A stretch of DNA of 64,000 nucleotides from Nocardia sp. XZ_19_385 (GTDB taxonomy: Bacteria > Actinomycetota > Actinomycetes > Mycobacteriales > Mycobacteriaceae): contig NZ_JACVEE010000004.1 of assembly GCF_015355755.1 (NCBI RefSeq), positions 124,001-188,000 on the forward strand. The letters run 5' to 3'. Shown here piece by piece: positions 1-9,353 of this stretch. The notes below the pieces were generated by a model, which worked only from the letters and a program-made list of their open reading frames with translations, ran no database searches and was not told the DNA's origin. Positions within the stretch are counted from its first letter, which is position 1; each line of letters begins with the position of its first letter. The position numbers and the translations under genes were made by a program.

Positions 1-289
1 CCACCGACAACAGCGACGACGCCGCATACGGCCGATCGTTCACGTACTGCCCGAGACTGAAATCCGGCGTATTGCGAGAGCGACCGCGCACCAACCGGAT
101 CGGGTCCACCTCGAGCAGCAGCGCCGCAGTGCAGCGCTGCTCGCTCGCCTCCGGATACAGCACGTGCGCGGTCCCGTAGGACTGCTCGAACGCCTGCACC
201 CGCCCGGGGTTCTTGTGCAGCAAGAACCCCAGATCGGACGCGGGCCAAGCCGCGCCCTCGGGCGGTGTGCAGGTGATCGTCAAAAGCAT
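1..289 (-). CDS. hen1: 3'-terminal RNA ribose 2'-O-methyltransferase Hen1, N-terminal part (cut by window edge)
   Basis: Translating the minus strand from the ATG at 289 gives 96 residues that run off the left edge. They start MLLTITCTPPEGAAWPASDL and continue with LLHKNPGRVQ, AHVLYPEASEQRCTAALLLEVDP and QYVNDRPYAASSLLSV, which I recognise as the N-terminal domain of bacterial Hen1. Bacterial Hen1 methylates the 2'-OH at the 3' end of a cleaved RNA before the Pnkp kinase-phosphatase-ligase reseals it, so that the repaired RNA resists the same ribotoxin. The methyltransferase domain and any pnkp partner would lie left of the window. The ribosome binding site is weak. The end of xfp is 54 bp upstream on the same strand, so read-through from xfp is possible. 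Confidence 0.8.
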   Translation of the reverse strand, partial: MLLTITCTPPEGAAWPASDLGFLLHKNPGRVQAFEQSYGTAHVLYPEASEQRCTAALLLEVDPIRLVRGRSRNTPDFSLGQYVNDRPYAASSLLSV

Positions 290-343
290 GCAGCGATCGT
301 CGCTCACCTGTGCGAACGTCGCAAGGGAGTTTCCGCAGGTAAC

Positions 344-2812
344 TCAGCGGCTGGGGTCGGGCCACTGCCATTTCGCGACGACGGGTATGTCCTCGCCGTG
401 TTCGCGGGTCCAGGCGCGCGCGTTCCAGCGCGCGTCCACCATTTCTTGCCGCAGCCCGGCCGCCTTCTCCCGCAGCCCGGGCACGCGATCGATGACATCC
501 ATCACCAGGTGGTATCGATCCATGTCGTTGAGCATCACCATGTCGAAAGGCGTTGTGGTGGTGCCCTTTTCCTTGTAGCCGCGAACATGGATCTCGGCGT
601 GGTTGGTGCGCTTGTAGGTGAGCCGGTGGATCAGCCACGGATACCCGTGGAAGGCGAAGATCACCGGCCGGTCCCGGGTGAAGAGTGTGTCGAACTCCCG
701 GTCGGGCAGCCCGTGCGGATGTTCCTGCTCGGGCAGCAACCGCATCAGGTCGACCACGTTGACCACCCGAATCCGCAACTCCCGCATGCGGTCTCGCAGG
801 ATCGCGGCGGCGGCCAGGGTCTCCAGGGTCGGCACGTCACCCGCGCAGGCGAGCACCACGTCCGGCGTGCGGCCGAGGGTGTCGTTGTGTCCCGCCCAGT
901 CCCAGATCCCGGCCCCGCGCGCGCAGTGCACGGCGGCGTCGGACACCGAAAGCCAGTCCGCCTGTGGCTGTTTCCCGGCCACCACAACATTCACGTAGTG
1001 CTTGGACCGCAGGCAGTGGTTGTACACCGACAGCAGCGTGTTCGCGTCCGGCGGCAGATACACCCGCACGATCTCGGGTTTCTTGTTCAGCACCACGTCG
1101 AGGAACCCGGGATCCTGATGGGTGAACCCGTTGTGGTCCTGCCGCCAAACATGGGACGAGAGCAGATAATTCAAACTCGCGATGGGCCGCCGCCACGGCA
1201 CCTGCGCGCTGGCATCGAGCCACTTGGCGTGCTGATTGAACATGGCGTCGACGATGTGGATGAACGCCTCGTAGCAGGTGAACACGCCATGCCGGCCGGT
1301 GAGCAGATACCCCTCCAGCAGACCCTGGCACATGTGCTCGGAGAGCACCTCGATCACCCGGCCGGTGCGATCCAATTTCGAGTCGTACTCACCGATTTCG
1401 GCCTGCCAGTCCCGCCCGGTTACCTCCAGGATGTCCTGCAACCGGTTGCTCGCCAGCTCGTCCGGTGCGAAGGTCAGGAAGTTGTCCGGGTTGGCCGCGG
1501 TGACATCGCGCAGCCAGGTCCCGAGCACCTGGGTCGCCTCGTGCTGGCCGGCGCCGGGCGCATCGACCGGCACCCCGTAGTCGCGCCAGTCCGGCAGCCG
1601 CAGATCACGAACCAGCATGCCGCCGTTGGCAACCGGGTTCGCACTCATGCGCCGATCGCCGCCCGGCACCAGATCGATCAACTCCGACACCGGCCGACCG
1701 GCCTCGTCGAACAGTTCCTCCGGGCGATAGGCCCGCAACCATTGTTCGAGCACCGCGCGATGGGCGTCGTCGGTGCGCGCGGCCGGTAGCGGCACCTGGT
1801 GCGCGCGGTAAGTCCCCTCGACCTGATCCCCGTCCACCTTGGGCGGGCAGGTCCATCCCTTCGGCGTGCGCAATACGATCATCGGCCAGCTCGGCCGGAC
1901 TCCGTCGGTCCCGCCGCGCGCGGCGCGCTGGATCTGCCCGACCCGCTCCAGACAGGTATCGACCGCGGTCGCCATCGCCTGATGCACCGCCGCCGGATCG
2001 TTGCCCGCGACGATGAGCGGGTCATAGCCGTATCCGCGCAGCAGCGAAATCAGCTCTGCTTCCGGAATGCGCGCGAGGATCGTCGGATTGGCGATCTTGT
2101 ACTCGTTCAGCGCGAGCACCGGCAGCACCGCGCCGTCCCGCGCGGGATTGAGGAACTTGTTGGCATGCCAGCTGGTGGCCAGCGGCCCGGTCTCGGCCTC
2201 ACCGTCGCCGACCACGCAGAACACGGTCAGATCCGGATTGTCCAGGGCCGCGCCGAAGGCGTGCAGCAGTGAATAGCCGAGCTCGCCGCCCTCGTGGAAG
2301 GAGCCCGGCGTCTCCGGCGCGGAATGACTCGGGACCCCGCCCGGAAACGAGAACTGCGCGAACAGCGCGCGCATCCCGGCCCCGTCCCGGGGAATATGGC
2401 TGTACAGCTCGGAATAGGTGCCCTCCAGCCAGGCGCATGCGTTCGGCCCCGGCCCGCCGTGCCCCGGCCCCGCGACGAACGCCGCGTTCAGCCCGCGTTG
2501 CCGGATCGCCCGATTGGCGTGCACCCAGACCAGATTCAACCCGGGAACGGTGCCGAAATGCCCGAGCAGTCGCGGCTTGATGTGCTCGGCCGCCAGCGGT
2601 TCCCGCAACAGCGGATTGCTCATCAGATAGATCTGGCCGACCGCCAGATAATTCGCGGCGCGCCACCACGCGTCGATCGAGGTCAGTTCGTCCCGGCCGA
2701 GCGGCCCCGGTGTGTCGCCGAGGTGGTACGGGGTGGGCGCGACGGTGTCCCCGCTGGTGCCGCCCACATTGTCGGCCGAGGTGTCATCCTCGGCGCCGGT
2801 GGTCTGGGTCAT
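344..2812 (-). CDS. xfp: Xylulose-5-phosphate/fructose-6-phosphate phosphoketolase
   Basis: An 822-residue thiamine-diphosphate enzyme that splits xylulose-5-P (and often fructose-6-P) with phosphate into acetyl-phosphate and an aldose phosphate. Family hallmarks are present: [11 protein letters not shown] and [16 protein letters not shown] in the N-terminal half, the ThDP-binding [19 protein letters not shown], and a C-terminal [21 protein letters not shown] region. The length fits the family (about 790-825). I place the start at ATG 2812 because GAGGAG lies 6-12 bp upstream and the residues just after it ([14 protein letters not shown]) form a short disordered lead; the frame stays open to 3103 but without family similarity. 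It is divergent from the FKBP gene with a 121-bp shared promoter region. The opposite strand has a long open frame over the gene, which is a GC-rich shadow. Confidence 0.95.
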   Translation of the reverse strand: MTQTTGAEDDTSADNVGGTSGDTVAPTPYHLGDTPGPLGRDELTSIDAWWRAANYLAVGQIYLMSNPLLREPLAAEHIKPRLLGHFGTVPGLNLVWVHANRAIRQRGLNAAFVAGPGHGGPGPNACAWLEGTYSELYSHIPRDGAGMRALFAQFSFPGGVPSHSAPETPGSFHEGGELGYSLLHAFGAALDNPDLTVFCVVGDGEAETGPLATSWHANKFLNPARDGAVLPVLALNEYKIANPTILARIPEAELISLLRGYGYDPLIVAGNDPAAVHQAMATAVDTCLERVGQIQRAARGGTDGVRPSWPMIVLRTPKGWTCPPKVDGDQVEGTYRAHQVPLPAARTDDAHRAVLEQWLRAYRPEELFDEAGRPVSELIDLVPGGDRRMSANPVANGGMLVRDLRLPDWRDYGVPVDAPGAGQHEATQVLGTWLRDVTAANPDNFLTFAPDELASNRLQDILEVTGRDWQAEIGEYDSKLDRTGRVIEVLSEHMCQGLLEGYLLTGRHGVFTCYEAFIHIVDAMFNQHAKWLDASAQVPWRRPIASLNYLLSSHVWRQDHNGFTHQDPGFLDVVLNKKPEIVRVYLPPDANTLLSVYNHCLRSKHYVNVVVAGKQPQADWLSVSDAAVHCARGAGIWDWAGHNDTLGRTPDVVLACAGDVPTLETLAAAAILRDRMRELRIRVVNVVDLMRLLPEQEHPHGLPDREFDTLFTRDRPVIFAFHGYPWLIHRLTYKRTNHAEIHVRGYKEKGTTTTPFDMVMLNDMDRYHLVMDVIDRVPGLREKAAGLRQEMVDARWNARAWTREHGEDIPVVAKWQWPDPSR

Positions 2813-2920
2813 CCCCGACTCCTCACGCTCGGTGTTGTCCAGCCGTCTTGCGTGCAGTACCCATTCTGCGTGAGGTATCGCCGGACCGAGGCCGGATGGG
2901 CAACCGACCGACCGGTGCAA

Positions 2921-2933
2921 TACTCTCCGCCGC
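2921..2933 (+). promoter_or_regulatory. -10 box for a leaderless transcript of the FKBP gene
   Basis: TACTCT at 2921-2926 fits the actinobacterial TAnnnT -10 hexamer. Only seven bases separate it from the ATG at 2934, so transcription would begin at or next to the start codon. No Shine-Dalgarno sequence is present. This is inferred from spacing only. Confidence 0.5.
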
Positions 2934-3491
2934 ATGCGAACTCTCGGCAGGATCATCGGAATCGGCGCTGTCGCCGTGGCCGCGCTCACGCTGACCGCCT
3001 GCGGCTCGGACGACACCGCCGCGGCCACCGACTCCTCGGCGCAGTCCACCTTCGGCAAGCTGCCCGCGCAGAACACCGGCGCCGAGTGCACCGCCGACGA
3101 CATCGAGGTGGTCGGCGGCTACGGCGCGACGCCCAAGATCAGCATTCCGGACACCTGCACCCCGCCGACCAAGCTCATCGTCAAGGACCTGGTCGCCGGC
3201 AGCGGCCCCGCCGCCGTCGCGGGCGACCCGCTCACCATGAACTATTCACTGGTCACCTGGTCGAACAAGCAGAAGCTGGACAGCTCCTTCGACCGCGGCA
3301 AGCCCTTCACCCTCACCCTCGGCGGCGGCCAGGTCATCAAGGGCTGGGACCAGGGCCTGGTCGGTGTGCAGCAGGGCGCGCGCCGGCTGCTGATCGTGCC
3401 GCCGAACCTCGGCTACGGCAAGGGCGGCAACGGCGTCCAGCCGAACGAGACGCTGGTCTTCGTCACCGACGCCGTGAAGATCGGCAAGTAG
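2934..3491 (+). CDS. FKBP-type peptidyl-prolyl isomerase, lipoprotein
   Basis: A 185-residue secreted proline isomerase. The N-terminus has a basic end, a hydrophobic stretch ([14 protein letters not shown]) and the lipobox LTAC with Cys near residue 23, so it should be lipid-anchored on the outer face of the cytoplasmic membrane. The C-terminal half is an FKBP domain: [61 protein letters not shown] and [10 protein letters not shown], which includes the classic IKGWDQGL...G.RR..I.P..GYG signature. It would help folding of exported proteins. Translation appears leaderless. A hairpin follows the stop codon. Its closeness to tig (another PPIase) probably reflects conserved neighbourhood rather than an operon, since the hairpin and a 226-bp gap separate them. 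Confidence 0.9.
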   Translation: MRTLGRIIGIGAVAVAALTLTACGSDDTAAATDSSAQSTFGKLPAQNTGAECTADDIEVVGGYGATPKISIPDTCTPPTKLIVKDLVAGSGPAAVAGDPLTMNYSLVTWSNKQKLDSSFDRGKPFTLTLGGGQVIKGWDQGLVGVQQGARRLLIVPPNLGYGKGGNGVQPNETLVFVTDAVKIGK

Positions 3492-3499
3492 TATCTTCG

Positions 3500-3530
3500 G
3501 GTCGCTGCGCAGGCTGCGCTCCTAGCGACC
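3500..3530 (+). terminator. Hairpin downstream of the FKBP gene
   Basis: GGTCGCT (3500-3506) pairs with AGCGACC (3524-3530), and inside it GCGCA pairs with TGCGC. Together they form a bulged 12-bp stem starting 9 bp after the stop. There is no T-tract, as is common in high-GC actinobacteria. Confidence 0.45.
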
Positions 3531-3567
3531 GCGGGGGCGGGAAGACCCCGTCGGCGTCGTTCAACTA

Positions 3568-3593
3568 CCCTGGTCGGGATGCGTAGACCAGGG
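3568..3593 (+). promoter_or_regulatory. Dyad in the tig leader/promoter region
   Basis: CCCTGGTC and GACCAGGG form a perfect 8-bp inverted repeat with a 10-nt centre, about 125 bp before tig. TACCCT overlapping its left arm could be a -10 box. It may be an operator or an RNA hairpin; the sequence alone does not decide. Confidence 0.3.
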
Positions 3594-3717
3594 CACGTGG
3601 GCGACCAACCAGTCCGCCCCCTGATCAGCACGTAGCGTCGCTTCGCCCGTCCCTTCCGCAAATCGGGGCAGGCTTTGTCGTGCACACCGAACCGAACAAC
3701 GAACAAGGAGCATGTCC

Positions 3718-5073
3718 GTGAAGAGCACCGTCGAGCAGCTGAGCCCGACCCGGGTCCGGATCAATGTCGAGGTGCCCTTCGAGGAGCTGAAGCCCGACTT
3801 CGACAAGGCATACAAGGAGCTGGCCAAGCAGGTCCGCATCCCCGGCTTCCGTCCCGGCAAGGCCCCGGCCAAGCTGATCGAGACCCGCGTCGGCCGCGGC
3901 GCCGTGCTGGAGCAGGTCGTCAACGACGTGCTGCCCGCCCGCTACAGCGAGGCCGTCACCGCCGCCGAGATCAAGGTCATCGGCCAGCCGGAGATCGAGA
4001 TCACCAAGATCGAAGACGGCCAGGAGCTGGCCTTCACCGCCGAGGTCGACGTGCGCCCGGAGATCACCCTCCCGGCCTACGACGACCTCGAGGTCACCGT
4101 CGACGCGTTCACCATCGAGGATGCCGACATCGAGGAGCAGCTGCAGTCGCTGCGCCAGCGCTTCGGCACCCTGACCGCCGTCGAGCGCGCGGTCCAGGAC
4201 GGCGACTTCGTCTCCATCGACTTGTCCGCCACGGTCGACGGCGAAGAGGTGGCCGACGCCTCCACCACCGGCCTGTCCCACGAGGTCGGCTCCGGCCAGC
4301 TCATCGAGGGCCTGGACGAGGCCCTCATCGGCCTGTCCGCCGGCGAGACCGGTGAGTTCACCTCCAAGCTGGTCGCCGGCGAGCACACCGGCAAGGACGC
4401 CGTCATCAAGGTCACCGTGCAGTCGGTCAAGGAGCGCGAGCTGCCCGAGGCCGACGACGAATTCGCCCAGCTGGCTTCGGAATTCGACACCCTGGACGAG
4501 CTGAAGGACGACCTGAAGGGCCGCGTCGAGCGGGTCAAGAAGGTCACCCAGGCCGGCGAGATCCGCGACAAGGTGCTCGAGGCCCTGCTGGACAAGGTCG
4601 AGATCCCGCTGCCCGAGGCCGTGGTCAAGGCCGAGATCGACGCCGTCGAGCACGACGCCGTGCACAGCTTCGACCACGACGAGGCCAAGCTGGCCGAGGC
4701 GCTCGAGGAGCAGGGCTCCTCCCTCGAGGAGTTCAAGAAGGACACCAAGGAATCGGCCGAGAAGTCGGTGAAGACCCAGCTGCTGCTGGACGCCATCGCC
4801 GAGGCCGAGGGCACCCAGGTCGGCCAGGAGGAGCTCACCGAGCGCATCCTGTTCCAGTCCCAGCGCTACGGCCTGTCGCCCGAGCAGTTCATCCAGCAGG
4901 TGCAGCAGGCGGGCCAGCTCGGCGCGATCTTCGCCGACGTGCGCCGCGGCAAGGCCCTCGCCGGTGTCGTCGGCCAGGTCAAGGTGACCGACTCCAACGG
5001 CAACGCGGTCGACACCGCCGAGATGTTCGGCGACCCGAATGCGGAGGCCGACGAGGCCGAGGCCGCCGTTTAG
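3718..5073 (+). CDS. tig: Trigger factor, ribosome-associated chaperone and PPIase
   Basis: A 451-residue chaperone that docks at the ribosomal tunnel exit and shields nascent chains. The N-terminal ribosome-binding domain carries the signature [13 protein letters not shown] (the FRxGKxP motif). A central FKBP-like PPIase domain (about residues 155-240, [17 protein letters not shown]...[16 protein letters not shown]) is followed by a helical C-terminal domain. I choose GTG 3718 because AAGGAG at 3705-3710 is 7 nt from it but only 1 nt from the in-frame ATG at 3712, and because M. tuberculosis Tig starts with the matching [13 protein letters not shown]. The C-terminus is acidic and alanine-rich. 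It is followed by a strong terminator and then clpP1, the conserved order. Confidence 0.96.
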   Translation: MKSTVEQLSPTRVRINVEVPFEELKPDFDKAYKELAKQVRIPGFRPGKAPAKLIETRVGRGAVLEQVVNDVLPARYSEAVTAAEIKVIGQPEIEITKIEDGQELAFTAEVDVRPEITLPAYDDLEVTVDAFTIEDADIEEQLQSLRQRFGTLTAVERAVQDGDFVSIDLSATVDGEEVADASTTGLSHEVGSGQLIEGLDEALIGLSAGETGEFTSKLVAGEHTGKDAVIKVTVQSVKERELPEADDEFAQLASEFDTLDELKDDLKGRVERVKKVTQAGEIRDKVLEALLDKVEIPLPEAVVKAEIDAVEHDAVHSFDHDEAKLAEALEEQGSSLEEFKKDTKESAEKSVKTQLLLDAIAEAEGTQVGQEELTERILFQSQRYGLSPEQFIQQVQQAGQLGAIFADVRRGKALAGVVGQVKVTDSNGNAVDTAEMFGDPNAEADEAEAAV

Positions 5074-5088
5074 TGATTGCGCTCTGAG

Positions 5089-5130
5089 CGAAGAAGGGGC
5101 GGTACCGGATTTCGGTGCCGCCCCGCTTCG
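5089..5130 (+). terminator. Terminator between tig and clpP1
   Basis: GGGGCGGTACCG (5096-5107) pairs with CGGTGCCGCCCC (5113-5124) around a 5-nt loop, with one G-T pair, and flanking CGAAG/CTTCG extends the stem. It lies 16 bp after the tig stop. Confidence 0.7.
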
Positions 5131-5204
5131 TTAGTGTTTGTGACAGCGAACGCTGTGTAGGTTTTCCGTACAAGCAAGCCGGTGCGAAGAGAAGGCAGGT
5201 ATCC

Positions 5205-5819
5205 GTGACAAACAACCAGGCAGGGGTCGTCATGACAGCCGCGACTGCTGGTCTCAACCTCAGTGATTCGGTGTACGAGCGCCTGCTGCGTGAGCGCATC
5301 ATCTTCCTGGGGACGCAGGTCGACGACGATATCGCCAACAAGCTCTGCGCTCAGATCCTGTTGCTCGCGGCGGAGGATTCCAGCAAGGACATCCGGCTCT
5401 ACATCAACTCCCCGGGTGGCTCGGTCACCGCGGGTATGGCCATCTACGACACCATGCAGTTCGCCGAGTGCGACATCGCCACCTTCGGCATGGGTCTGGC
5501 GGCCTCGATGGGGCAGTTCCTGCTCACCGCGGGCACCAAGGGCAAGCGGTACGCACTGCCGCACGCGCGGATCATGATGCACCAGCCCTCGGCCGGTATC
5601 GGTGGCTCGGCCGCCGACATCGCGATCATGGCGGAGCAGTTCGCGCACACCAAGCGGGAGCTGAACGAGTTGCAGGCGCTGCACACGGGCAAGTCCGTCG
5701 AGCAGGTCACCCTCGACGCCGACCGCGACCGCTGGTTCACGGCGAAGCAGGCCCTCGAGTACGGCTTCATCGATCACGTGATCGGCCACGCGAACCAGGC
5801 GAACGGCGTGGGTAACTGA
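5205..5819 (+). CDS. clpP1: ATP-dependent Clp protease proteolytic subunit ClpP1
   Basis: A 204-residue serine protease subunit (195 if started at ATG 5232). With ClpP2 it forms the mixed two-ring ClpP1P2 peptidase of actinobacteria, fed by ClpX or ClpC1. Seen in the sequence: the ring-interaction segment [18 protein letters not shown], the oxyanion region [19 protein letters not shown], the catalytic Ser in [13 protein letters not shown], the catalytic His in [12 protein letters not shown] and the conserved [23 protein letters not shown] 5205 has AGAAGG upstream and ATG 5232 has AGGGG; both are plausible, and the protein probably loses a propeptide. It lies 44 bp from clpP2 in an operon. A small AGCGAACGCT dyad near 5144-5153 lies in the promoter region and could bind a regulator. 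Confidence 0.95.
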   Translation: MTNNQAGVVMTAATAGLNLSDSVYERLLRERIIFLGTQVDDDIANKLCAQILLLAAEDSSKDIRLYINSPGGSVTAGMAIYDTMQFAECDIATFGMGLAASMGQFLLTAGTKGKRYALPHARIMMHQPSAGIGGSAADIAIMAEQFAHTKRELNELQALHTGKSVEQVTLDADRDRWFTAKQALEYGFIDHVIGHANQANGVGN

Positions 5820-5863
5820 GCCACCGCGAAAACCGCTCACTCACAGAGACTTTGGAGACGAAG

Positions 5864-6529
5864 ATGGCCCTGATCGACCCGCGCGCCGGACTGTCCGGTA
5901 TCGCACCGGCGAGCCCCCAGGCGCGCTATATCCTGCCTTCGTTCATCGAGCACTCGAGCTTCGGTATGAAGGAGTCCAACCCGTACAACAAACTGTTCGA
6001 GGAGCGCATCATCTTCCTCGGCGTGCAGGTGGACGACGCGTCGGCCAACGACGTGATGGCGCAGCTGCTGGTGCTGGAGTCGCTGGATCCCGACCGTGAC
6101 ATCACCATGTACATCAACTCGCCGGGTGGCTCGTTCACCTCGCTGATGGCCATCTACGACACCATGCAGTACGTGCGCGCCGACGTCGCGACCGTCTGCC
6201 TGGGCCAGGCCGCCTCGGCCGCCGCCGTGCTGCTGGCCGCCGGTACCCCCGGCAAGCGTGCCTGCCTGCCCAATGCTCGGGTGCTCATCCACCAGCCGTC
6301 GCTGGAGGGTGGCATCCAGGGTCAGGTGTCGGACCTGGAGATCCAGGCAGCCGAGATCGAGCGCATGCGGCGTCTGATGGAGACCACCCTGGCCCATCAC
6401 ACCGGCAAGGACGCGGACACCATCCGCAAGGACACCGACCGCGACAAGATCCTTACCGCCCACGACGCCAAGGAATACGGCATCGTGGACACGGTGTTCG
6501 ACTACCGCAAGCTGAGCGCGCAGAAATAA
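5864..6529 (+). CDS. clpP2: ATP-dependent Clp protease proteolytic subunit ClpP2
   Basis: A 221-residue partner of ClpP1. It has [37 protein letters not shown], the longer N-terminus typical of actinobacterial ClpP2, then [19 protein letters not shown], the catalytic Ser in [16 protein letters not shown], the His in [14 protein letters not shown] and [28 protein letters not shown] 5864 is chosen because GGAG is 6 nt upstream; an earlier TTG at 5852 is unlikely. In mycobacteria the ClpX/ClpC1 ATPases dock on the ClpP2 ring. A strong terminator ends the clpP1P2 unit, so clpX is transcribed separately. Confidence 0.95.
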   Translation: MALIDPRAGLSGIAPASPQARYILPSFIEHSSFGMKESNPYNKLFEERIIFLGVQVDDASANDVMAQLLVLESLDPDRDITMYINSPGGSFTSLMAIYDTMQYVRADVATVCLGQAASAAAVLLAAGTPGKRACLPNARVLIHQPSLEGGIQGQVSDLEIQAAEIERMRRLMETTLAHHTGKDADTIRKDTDRDKILTAHDAKEYGIVDTVFDYRKLSAQK

Positions 6530-6561
6530 ACGCTCGGAAGTTGCTGTTGGTCAGTTGAATT

Positions 6562-6605
6562 CGGCCGGGCAGGGTGCCTCGCGGCAGACTGCCCGGCCGG
6601 TTTTC
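6562..6605 (+). terminator. Rho-independent terminator of clpP1P2
   Basis: CGGCCGGGCA (6562-6571) pairs perfectly with TGCCCGGCCG (6590-6599), followed by a short T run (GTTTTC). It is one of the clearest terminators in the window. Confidence 0.85.
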
Positions 6606-6919
6606 GTCGGCGGGTCCTGCTTCTTCGGCGGACGGATCGGCTATTCCGGGCCTATGGTGGGGTGAATCAGCCCTCGTAGCGCGGAACGTGTTACAAAGCA
6701 GTGAGAACTCGCACAACCGGGGGCGAGAAACATGCTCGAGTTGTCGACCTCCATCGCACTCACCGGGTACGGTCGAGCTAGGGACCTTTGCTCCCGGTTG
6801 ACGGCTCGGCTCGACCCGCGGGAAATGCTCGAAGTGTTCGTGATTACACGCGAGTGTGGCGGATAGCTGGCAACCTGGACAGACGGTTGCACGCGGACAA
6901 GGAAGTAGGGACCCACGAG
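6606..6919 (+). other. clpX upstream region without a gene
   Basis: These 314 bp hold the clpX promoter and leader. I see no credible coding frame. AACGTGTT at 6685-6692 resembles the core of a KstR site but lacks one outer consensus base. No clear -35/-10 pair can be assigned. Confidence 0.5.
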
Positions 6920-8200
6920 ATGGCGCGCATCGGAGATGGCGGCGATCTGCTGAAGTGCTCGTTCTGCGGAAAGAGCCAGAAGCAGGTCAAGAAGCTCATT
7001 GCGGGACCAGGGGTGTACATCTGCGACGAGTGCATCGACCTGTGCAACGAGATCATCGAGGAAGAGCTGGCCGAGTCGAGTGAGGTCAAACTCGATGAGC
7101 TGCCCAAGCCGGCCGAGATCCGGGACTTCCTGGAGAACTACGTCATCGGGCAGGACACTGCCAAGCGCACCCTCGCGGTGGCCGTCTACAACCATTACAA
7201 GCGCATCCAGGCCGGCGACAAGAGCCGCGACAGCCGCGGTGAGGTGGTCGAGCTGGCCAAGTCGAACATCCTGATGCTCGGCCCCACCGGCTGCGGTAAG
7301 ACCTACCTCGCGCAGACGCTGGCCAAGATGCTGAACGTTCCGTTCGCCATCGCCGACGCCACCGCGCTCACCGAAGCCGGATATGTCGGCGAGGATGTCG
7401 AGAACATCCTGCTCAAGCTGATCCAGGCCGCCGACTACGACGTCAAGCGCGCCGAGACGGGCATCATCTACATCGACGAGGTCGACAAGATCGCCCGCAA
7501 GAGCGAGAACCCCTCGATCACCCGTGATGTCTCCGGCGAGGGCGTGCAGCAGGCGCTGCTGAAGATCCTGGAAGGCACGCAGGCTTCCGTGCCGCCGCAG
7601 GGTGGACGCAAGCACCCGCACCAGGAGTTCATCCAGATCGACACCACCAACGTGCTGTTCATCGTGGCGGGCGCGTTCGCGGGCCTGGAGAAGATCGTCT
7701 CCGAGCGCACCGGCCATCGCGGCATCGGCTTCGGCTCCGAGGTGCGGTCCAAGGCCGACATCGACACCATCGACCACTTCGCCGAGGTGATGCCGGAAGA
7801 TCTGATCAAGTTCGGCTTGATCCCCGAGTTCATCGGCCGCCTCCCGGTCGTCGCCTCGGTGACCAACCTGGACAAGGAATCCTTGGTCAAGATCCTCTCC
7901 GAGCCGAAGAACGCCCTCGTGAAGCAGTACATCCGCCTGTTCGAAATGGACGGTGTGGACCTGGAATTCACCGAGGACGCACTGGAGGCAATCGCCGATC
8001 AGGCCATCCTGCGTGGCACCGGCGCGCGCGGTCTGCGCGCCATCATGGAGGAAGTCCTGCTGCCGGTGATGTACGACATCCCCAGCCGCGACGACGTCGC
8101 CAAGGTGGTCGTGAACGCCGATACGGTCACCGAGAACGTGCTGCCCACCATCGTCCCGCGCAAGGCGCAGCGCACCGAGCGCCGCGAGAAGTCGGCCTAG
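6920..8200 (+). CDS. clpX: Clp protease ATP-binding subunit ClpX
   Basis: A 426-residue AAA+ unfoldase that delivers tagged substrates to ClpP1P2. The N-terminal C4 zinc finger (CSFCGKSQ...[10 protein letters not shown], residues about 13-40) dimerises and binds adaptors. The AAA+ module shows Walker A GPTGCGKT, pore-1 loop GYVGEDVE, Walker [12 protein letters not shown], the [11 protein letters not shown] segment and [11 protein letters not shown]. The ClpP-binding IGF loop appears as [16 protein letters not shown] 6920 is preceded by a purine-rich GGGACCCACGAG and matches the usual [17 protein letters not shown] start. The upstream 314-bp region is long, so regulation apart from clpP1P2 is likely. 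A perfect hairpin follows. Confidence 0.97.
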   Translation: MARIGDGGDLLKCSFCGKSQKQVKKLIAGPGVYICDECIDLCNEIIEEELAESSEVKLDELPKPAEIRDFLENYVIGQDTAKRTLAVAVYNHYKRIQAGDKSRDSRGEVVELAKSNILMLGPTGCGKTYLAQTLAKMLNVPFAIADATALTEAGYVGEDVENILLKLIQAADYDVKRAETGIIYIDEVDKIARKSENPSITRDVSGEGVQQALLKILEGTQASVPPQGGRKHPHQEFIQIDTTNVLFIVAGAFAGLEKIVSERTGHRGIGFGSEVRSKADIDTIDHFAEVMPEDLIKFGLIPEFIGRLPVVASVTNLDKESLVKILSEPKNALVKQYIRLFEMDGVDLEFTEDALEAIADQAILRGTGARGLRAIMEEVLLPVMYDIPSRDDVAKVVVNADTVTENVLPTIVPRKAQRTERREKSA

Positions 8201-8216
8201 GGGCTGCACTTCGATC

Positions 8217-8247
8217 GTGGCTCATGCTCATGGAGAGCATGAGCCAC
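8217..8247 (+). terminator. Terminator of clpX
   Basis: GTGGCTCATGCTC (8217-8229) and GAGCATGAGCCAC (8235-8247) form a perfect 13-bp stem with a 5-nt loop, 17 bp after the clpX stop. Confidence 0.8.
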
Positions 8248-8313
8248 TTCGCGTTTCGCGTGGCTTTTGGGGCCGAGCCCCGCTAACGTTTGTGTGACAA
8301 AGTTGTGATCTCG

Positions 8314-8345
8314 AGGTGTACAGACCTGTCTGTTGGGGTACACCT
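8314..8345 (+). promoter_or_regulatory. Inverted repeat upstream of the STAS gene
   Basis: AGGTGTAC (8314-8321) and GTACACCT (8338-8345) are perfect 8-bp arms with 16 nt between them, about 110 bp before the STAS start. This could be an operator; no regulator can be named. Confidence 0.35.
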
Positions 8346-8407
8346 GAAACAGGGTTGAGCAGCCAGCCCAGTCTTGAGCCACATTGCTCGCGGCGAAAAA
8401 TTCTCGC

Positions 8408-8429
8408 CGGCAACGGTTTCATGTTGCCG
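8408..8429 (+). promoter_or_regulatory. Hairpin in the STAS gene leader
   Basis: CGGCAAC (8408-8414) pairs with GTTGCCG (8423-8429) around an 8-nt loop, 23 bp before the start codon and just ahead of the AAGGA ribosome binding site. It could affect translation initiation. Confidence 0.35.
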
Positions 8430-8452
8430 TGCGCGCAAGGACCGGGGTTTTC

Positions 8453-8878
8453 ATGTCCACCGTCATTGCCACCCAAATCACTGCCACGCCGACTAAGCGC
8501 CGTTCTGCCACGCCGAAGCCGCCACATCCCGCGGACCGGCTCAGGGTCTCCGTCACACAGCCCAGCAAATCCGTCACCCTGTGCGCTGTCGCAGGTGAGG
8601 TCGATCAGTTCACGGCCGAAGACTTCCGTCGGGAAGTCGTCGGTTGCCTGAATACCGCCGCACCCATTGTGGTCGTCGATCTAGCGAAGGTGACGTTCTT
8701 CGGCGTCGCCGGACTGCGGGTCCTGCTGGAGGCGCGCGACTGGGCCGGGCACACCCAGCGCACCCTGCGCCTGGTCACCGGCCCGCGCTGCGTCGACCGA
8801 CTGCTGGAAGTCGCTTCGAGCACAGCCGCTTTCGAGATTGTTCCCGATCTGGCGACGGCGGTACGCGACGTCGCCTAG
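8453..8878 (+). CDS. STAS-domain protein, anti-sigma-factor antagonist type
   Basis: A 141-residue protein with a roughly 45-residue basic/proline lead and one STAS domain: SVTLCAVAGEVDQFTAEDFRREVVGCLNTAAPIVVVDLAKVTFFGVAGLRVLLEARDWAG. The segment DLAKVTFFGVAGL is where SpoIIAA-type proteins have D-S/T-SGL, with the phosphorylatable Ser. Here the position reads F-F-G-V-A-G-L, without a Ser or Thr, so a classical phospho-switch is doubtful. No anti-sigma kinase or sigma gene is adjacent. ATG 8453 has AAGGA upstream. Two inverted repeats in the leader suggest regulated expression. Likely role: partner in a sigma-factor or stress-signalling switch, exact target unknown. Confidence 0.75.
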   Translation: MSTVIATQITATPTKRRSATPKPPHPADRLRVSVTQPSKSVTLCAVAGEVDQFTAEDFRREVVGCLNTAAPIVVVDLAKVTFFGVAGLRVLLEARDWAGHTQRTLRLVTGPRCVDRLLEVASSTAAFEIVPDLATAVRDVA

Positions 8879-8887
8879 CTGCCTACA

Positions 8888-8936
8888 GCGGCGGGCGGAT
8901 CGGGCCTCTAGACCCGGGGCTCGATCCATCCGCCGC
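8888..8936 (+). terminator. Hairpin downstream of the STAS gene
   Basis: The 15-nt arms at 8888-8902 and 8922-8936 pair with two mismatches around a 19-nt loop. The hairpin lies between two convergent genes. Confidence 0.5.
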
Positions 8937-8947
8937 AGCATTACCTC

Positions 8948-8978
8948 AGCGCCCCCGACCACATCAGTTGGGGGCGCT
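8948..8978 (-). terminator. Hairpin at the 3' end of the steroid isomerase gene
   Basis: AGCGCCCCC (8948-8956) and GGGGGCGCT (8970-8978) form a perfect 9-bp stem. The stop codon of the minus-strand gene lies in the loop. It could also stop transcription from the STAS side. Confidence 0.5.
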
Positions 8979-9341
8979 ACTCATGTCTTCCTGGCTCCAG
9001 TACGCGCGCATGCGGATGATCTTGCCCGCGTCGTCGAACTCCATCACGTCGATGGGGGAGAGCGTGAACTTCTGGTCGCCGAACTTGGTGACGAGAGTGA
9101 ACATGAAGGCCGCGTGATTGCCGGCGATCCGGACCGACTCGGCGTGCAGTTCGGCTTCCCGGTCCAGGTTGGCGATCACCTCGTAGAACTCACGGATCGC
9201 GTCGTGGCCCTGCCTGGGCTCGGTGCCGATGGGGTCTTCCACCGTCGCATCTGGGGCGTAGAGCTGCACAATGTCTTCGGTCGGACCGGAACCGACCAAC
9301 TTGACGTACTGCTCGACCACATCGCGGATCTGCTGTGTCAT
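8964..9341 (-). CDS. Steroid delta-isomerase-like protein (NTF2/SnoaL fold)
   Basis: A 125-residue protein closely resembling ketosteroid isomerase (KSI), which moves the steroid C5-C6 double bond into conjugation with the 3-keto group. Aligning by eye with Pseudomonas putida KSI, the three catalytic residues are all present: Tyr12 (KSI Tyr16), Asp36 in TVEDPIG (Asp40) and Asp98 in PIDVMEF (Asp103). The C-terminal RAYWSQEDM matches the KSI AYWSE motif. ATG 9341 is chosen for its GGGG upstream and the family length; the frame stays open further upstream without similarity. A near-perfect palindrome fitting the KstR operator lies 18 bp before the start, which supports a role in sterol catabolism. 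Other NTF2-fold functions cannot be excluded. Confidence 0.8.
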   Translation of the reverse strand: MTQQIRDVVEQYVKLVGSGPTEDIVQLYAPDATVEDPIGTEPRQGHDAIREFYEVIANLDREAELHAESVRIAGNHAAFMFTLVTKFGDQKFTLSPIDVMEFDDAGKIIRMRAYWSQEDMSSAPN

Positions 9342-9353
9342 GGAAACCCCTAG

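Noticed and set aside
164..1789. A 541-codon open frame on the plus strand opposite phosphoketolase
   Set aside because: It is antisense to a gene with clear family motifs, has no recognisable domain, and arises from strong GC bias at third positions.
3531..3711. tRNA genes near tig, as known in some actinobacteria
   Set aside because: No cloverleaf, T-loop GGTTCRANYCC or acceptor pairing was found there or elsewhere in the window.
6682..6695. A second KstR-like site (GGAACGTGTTACA) upstream of clpX
   Set aside because: The outer T of the consensus is C, the flanks are not symmetrical, and clpX is not a sterol gene. Most likely a chance match.
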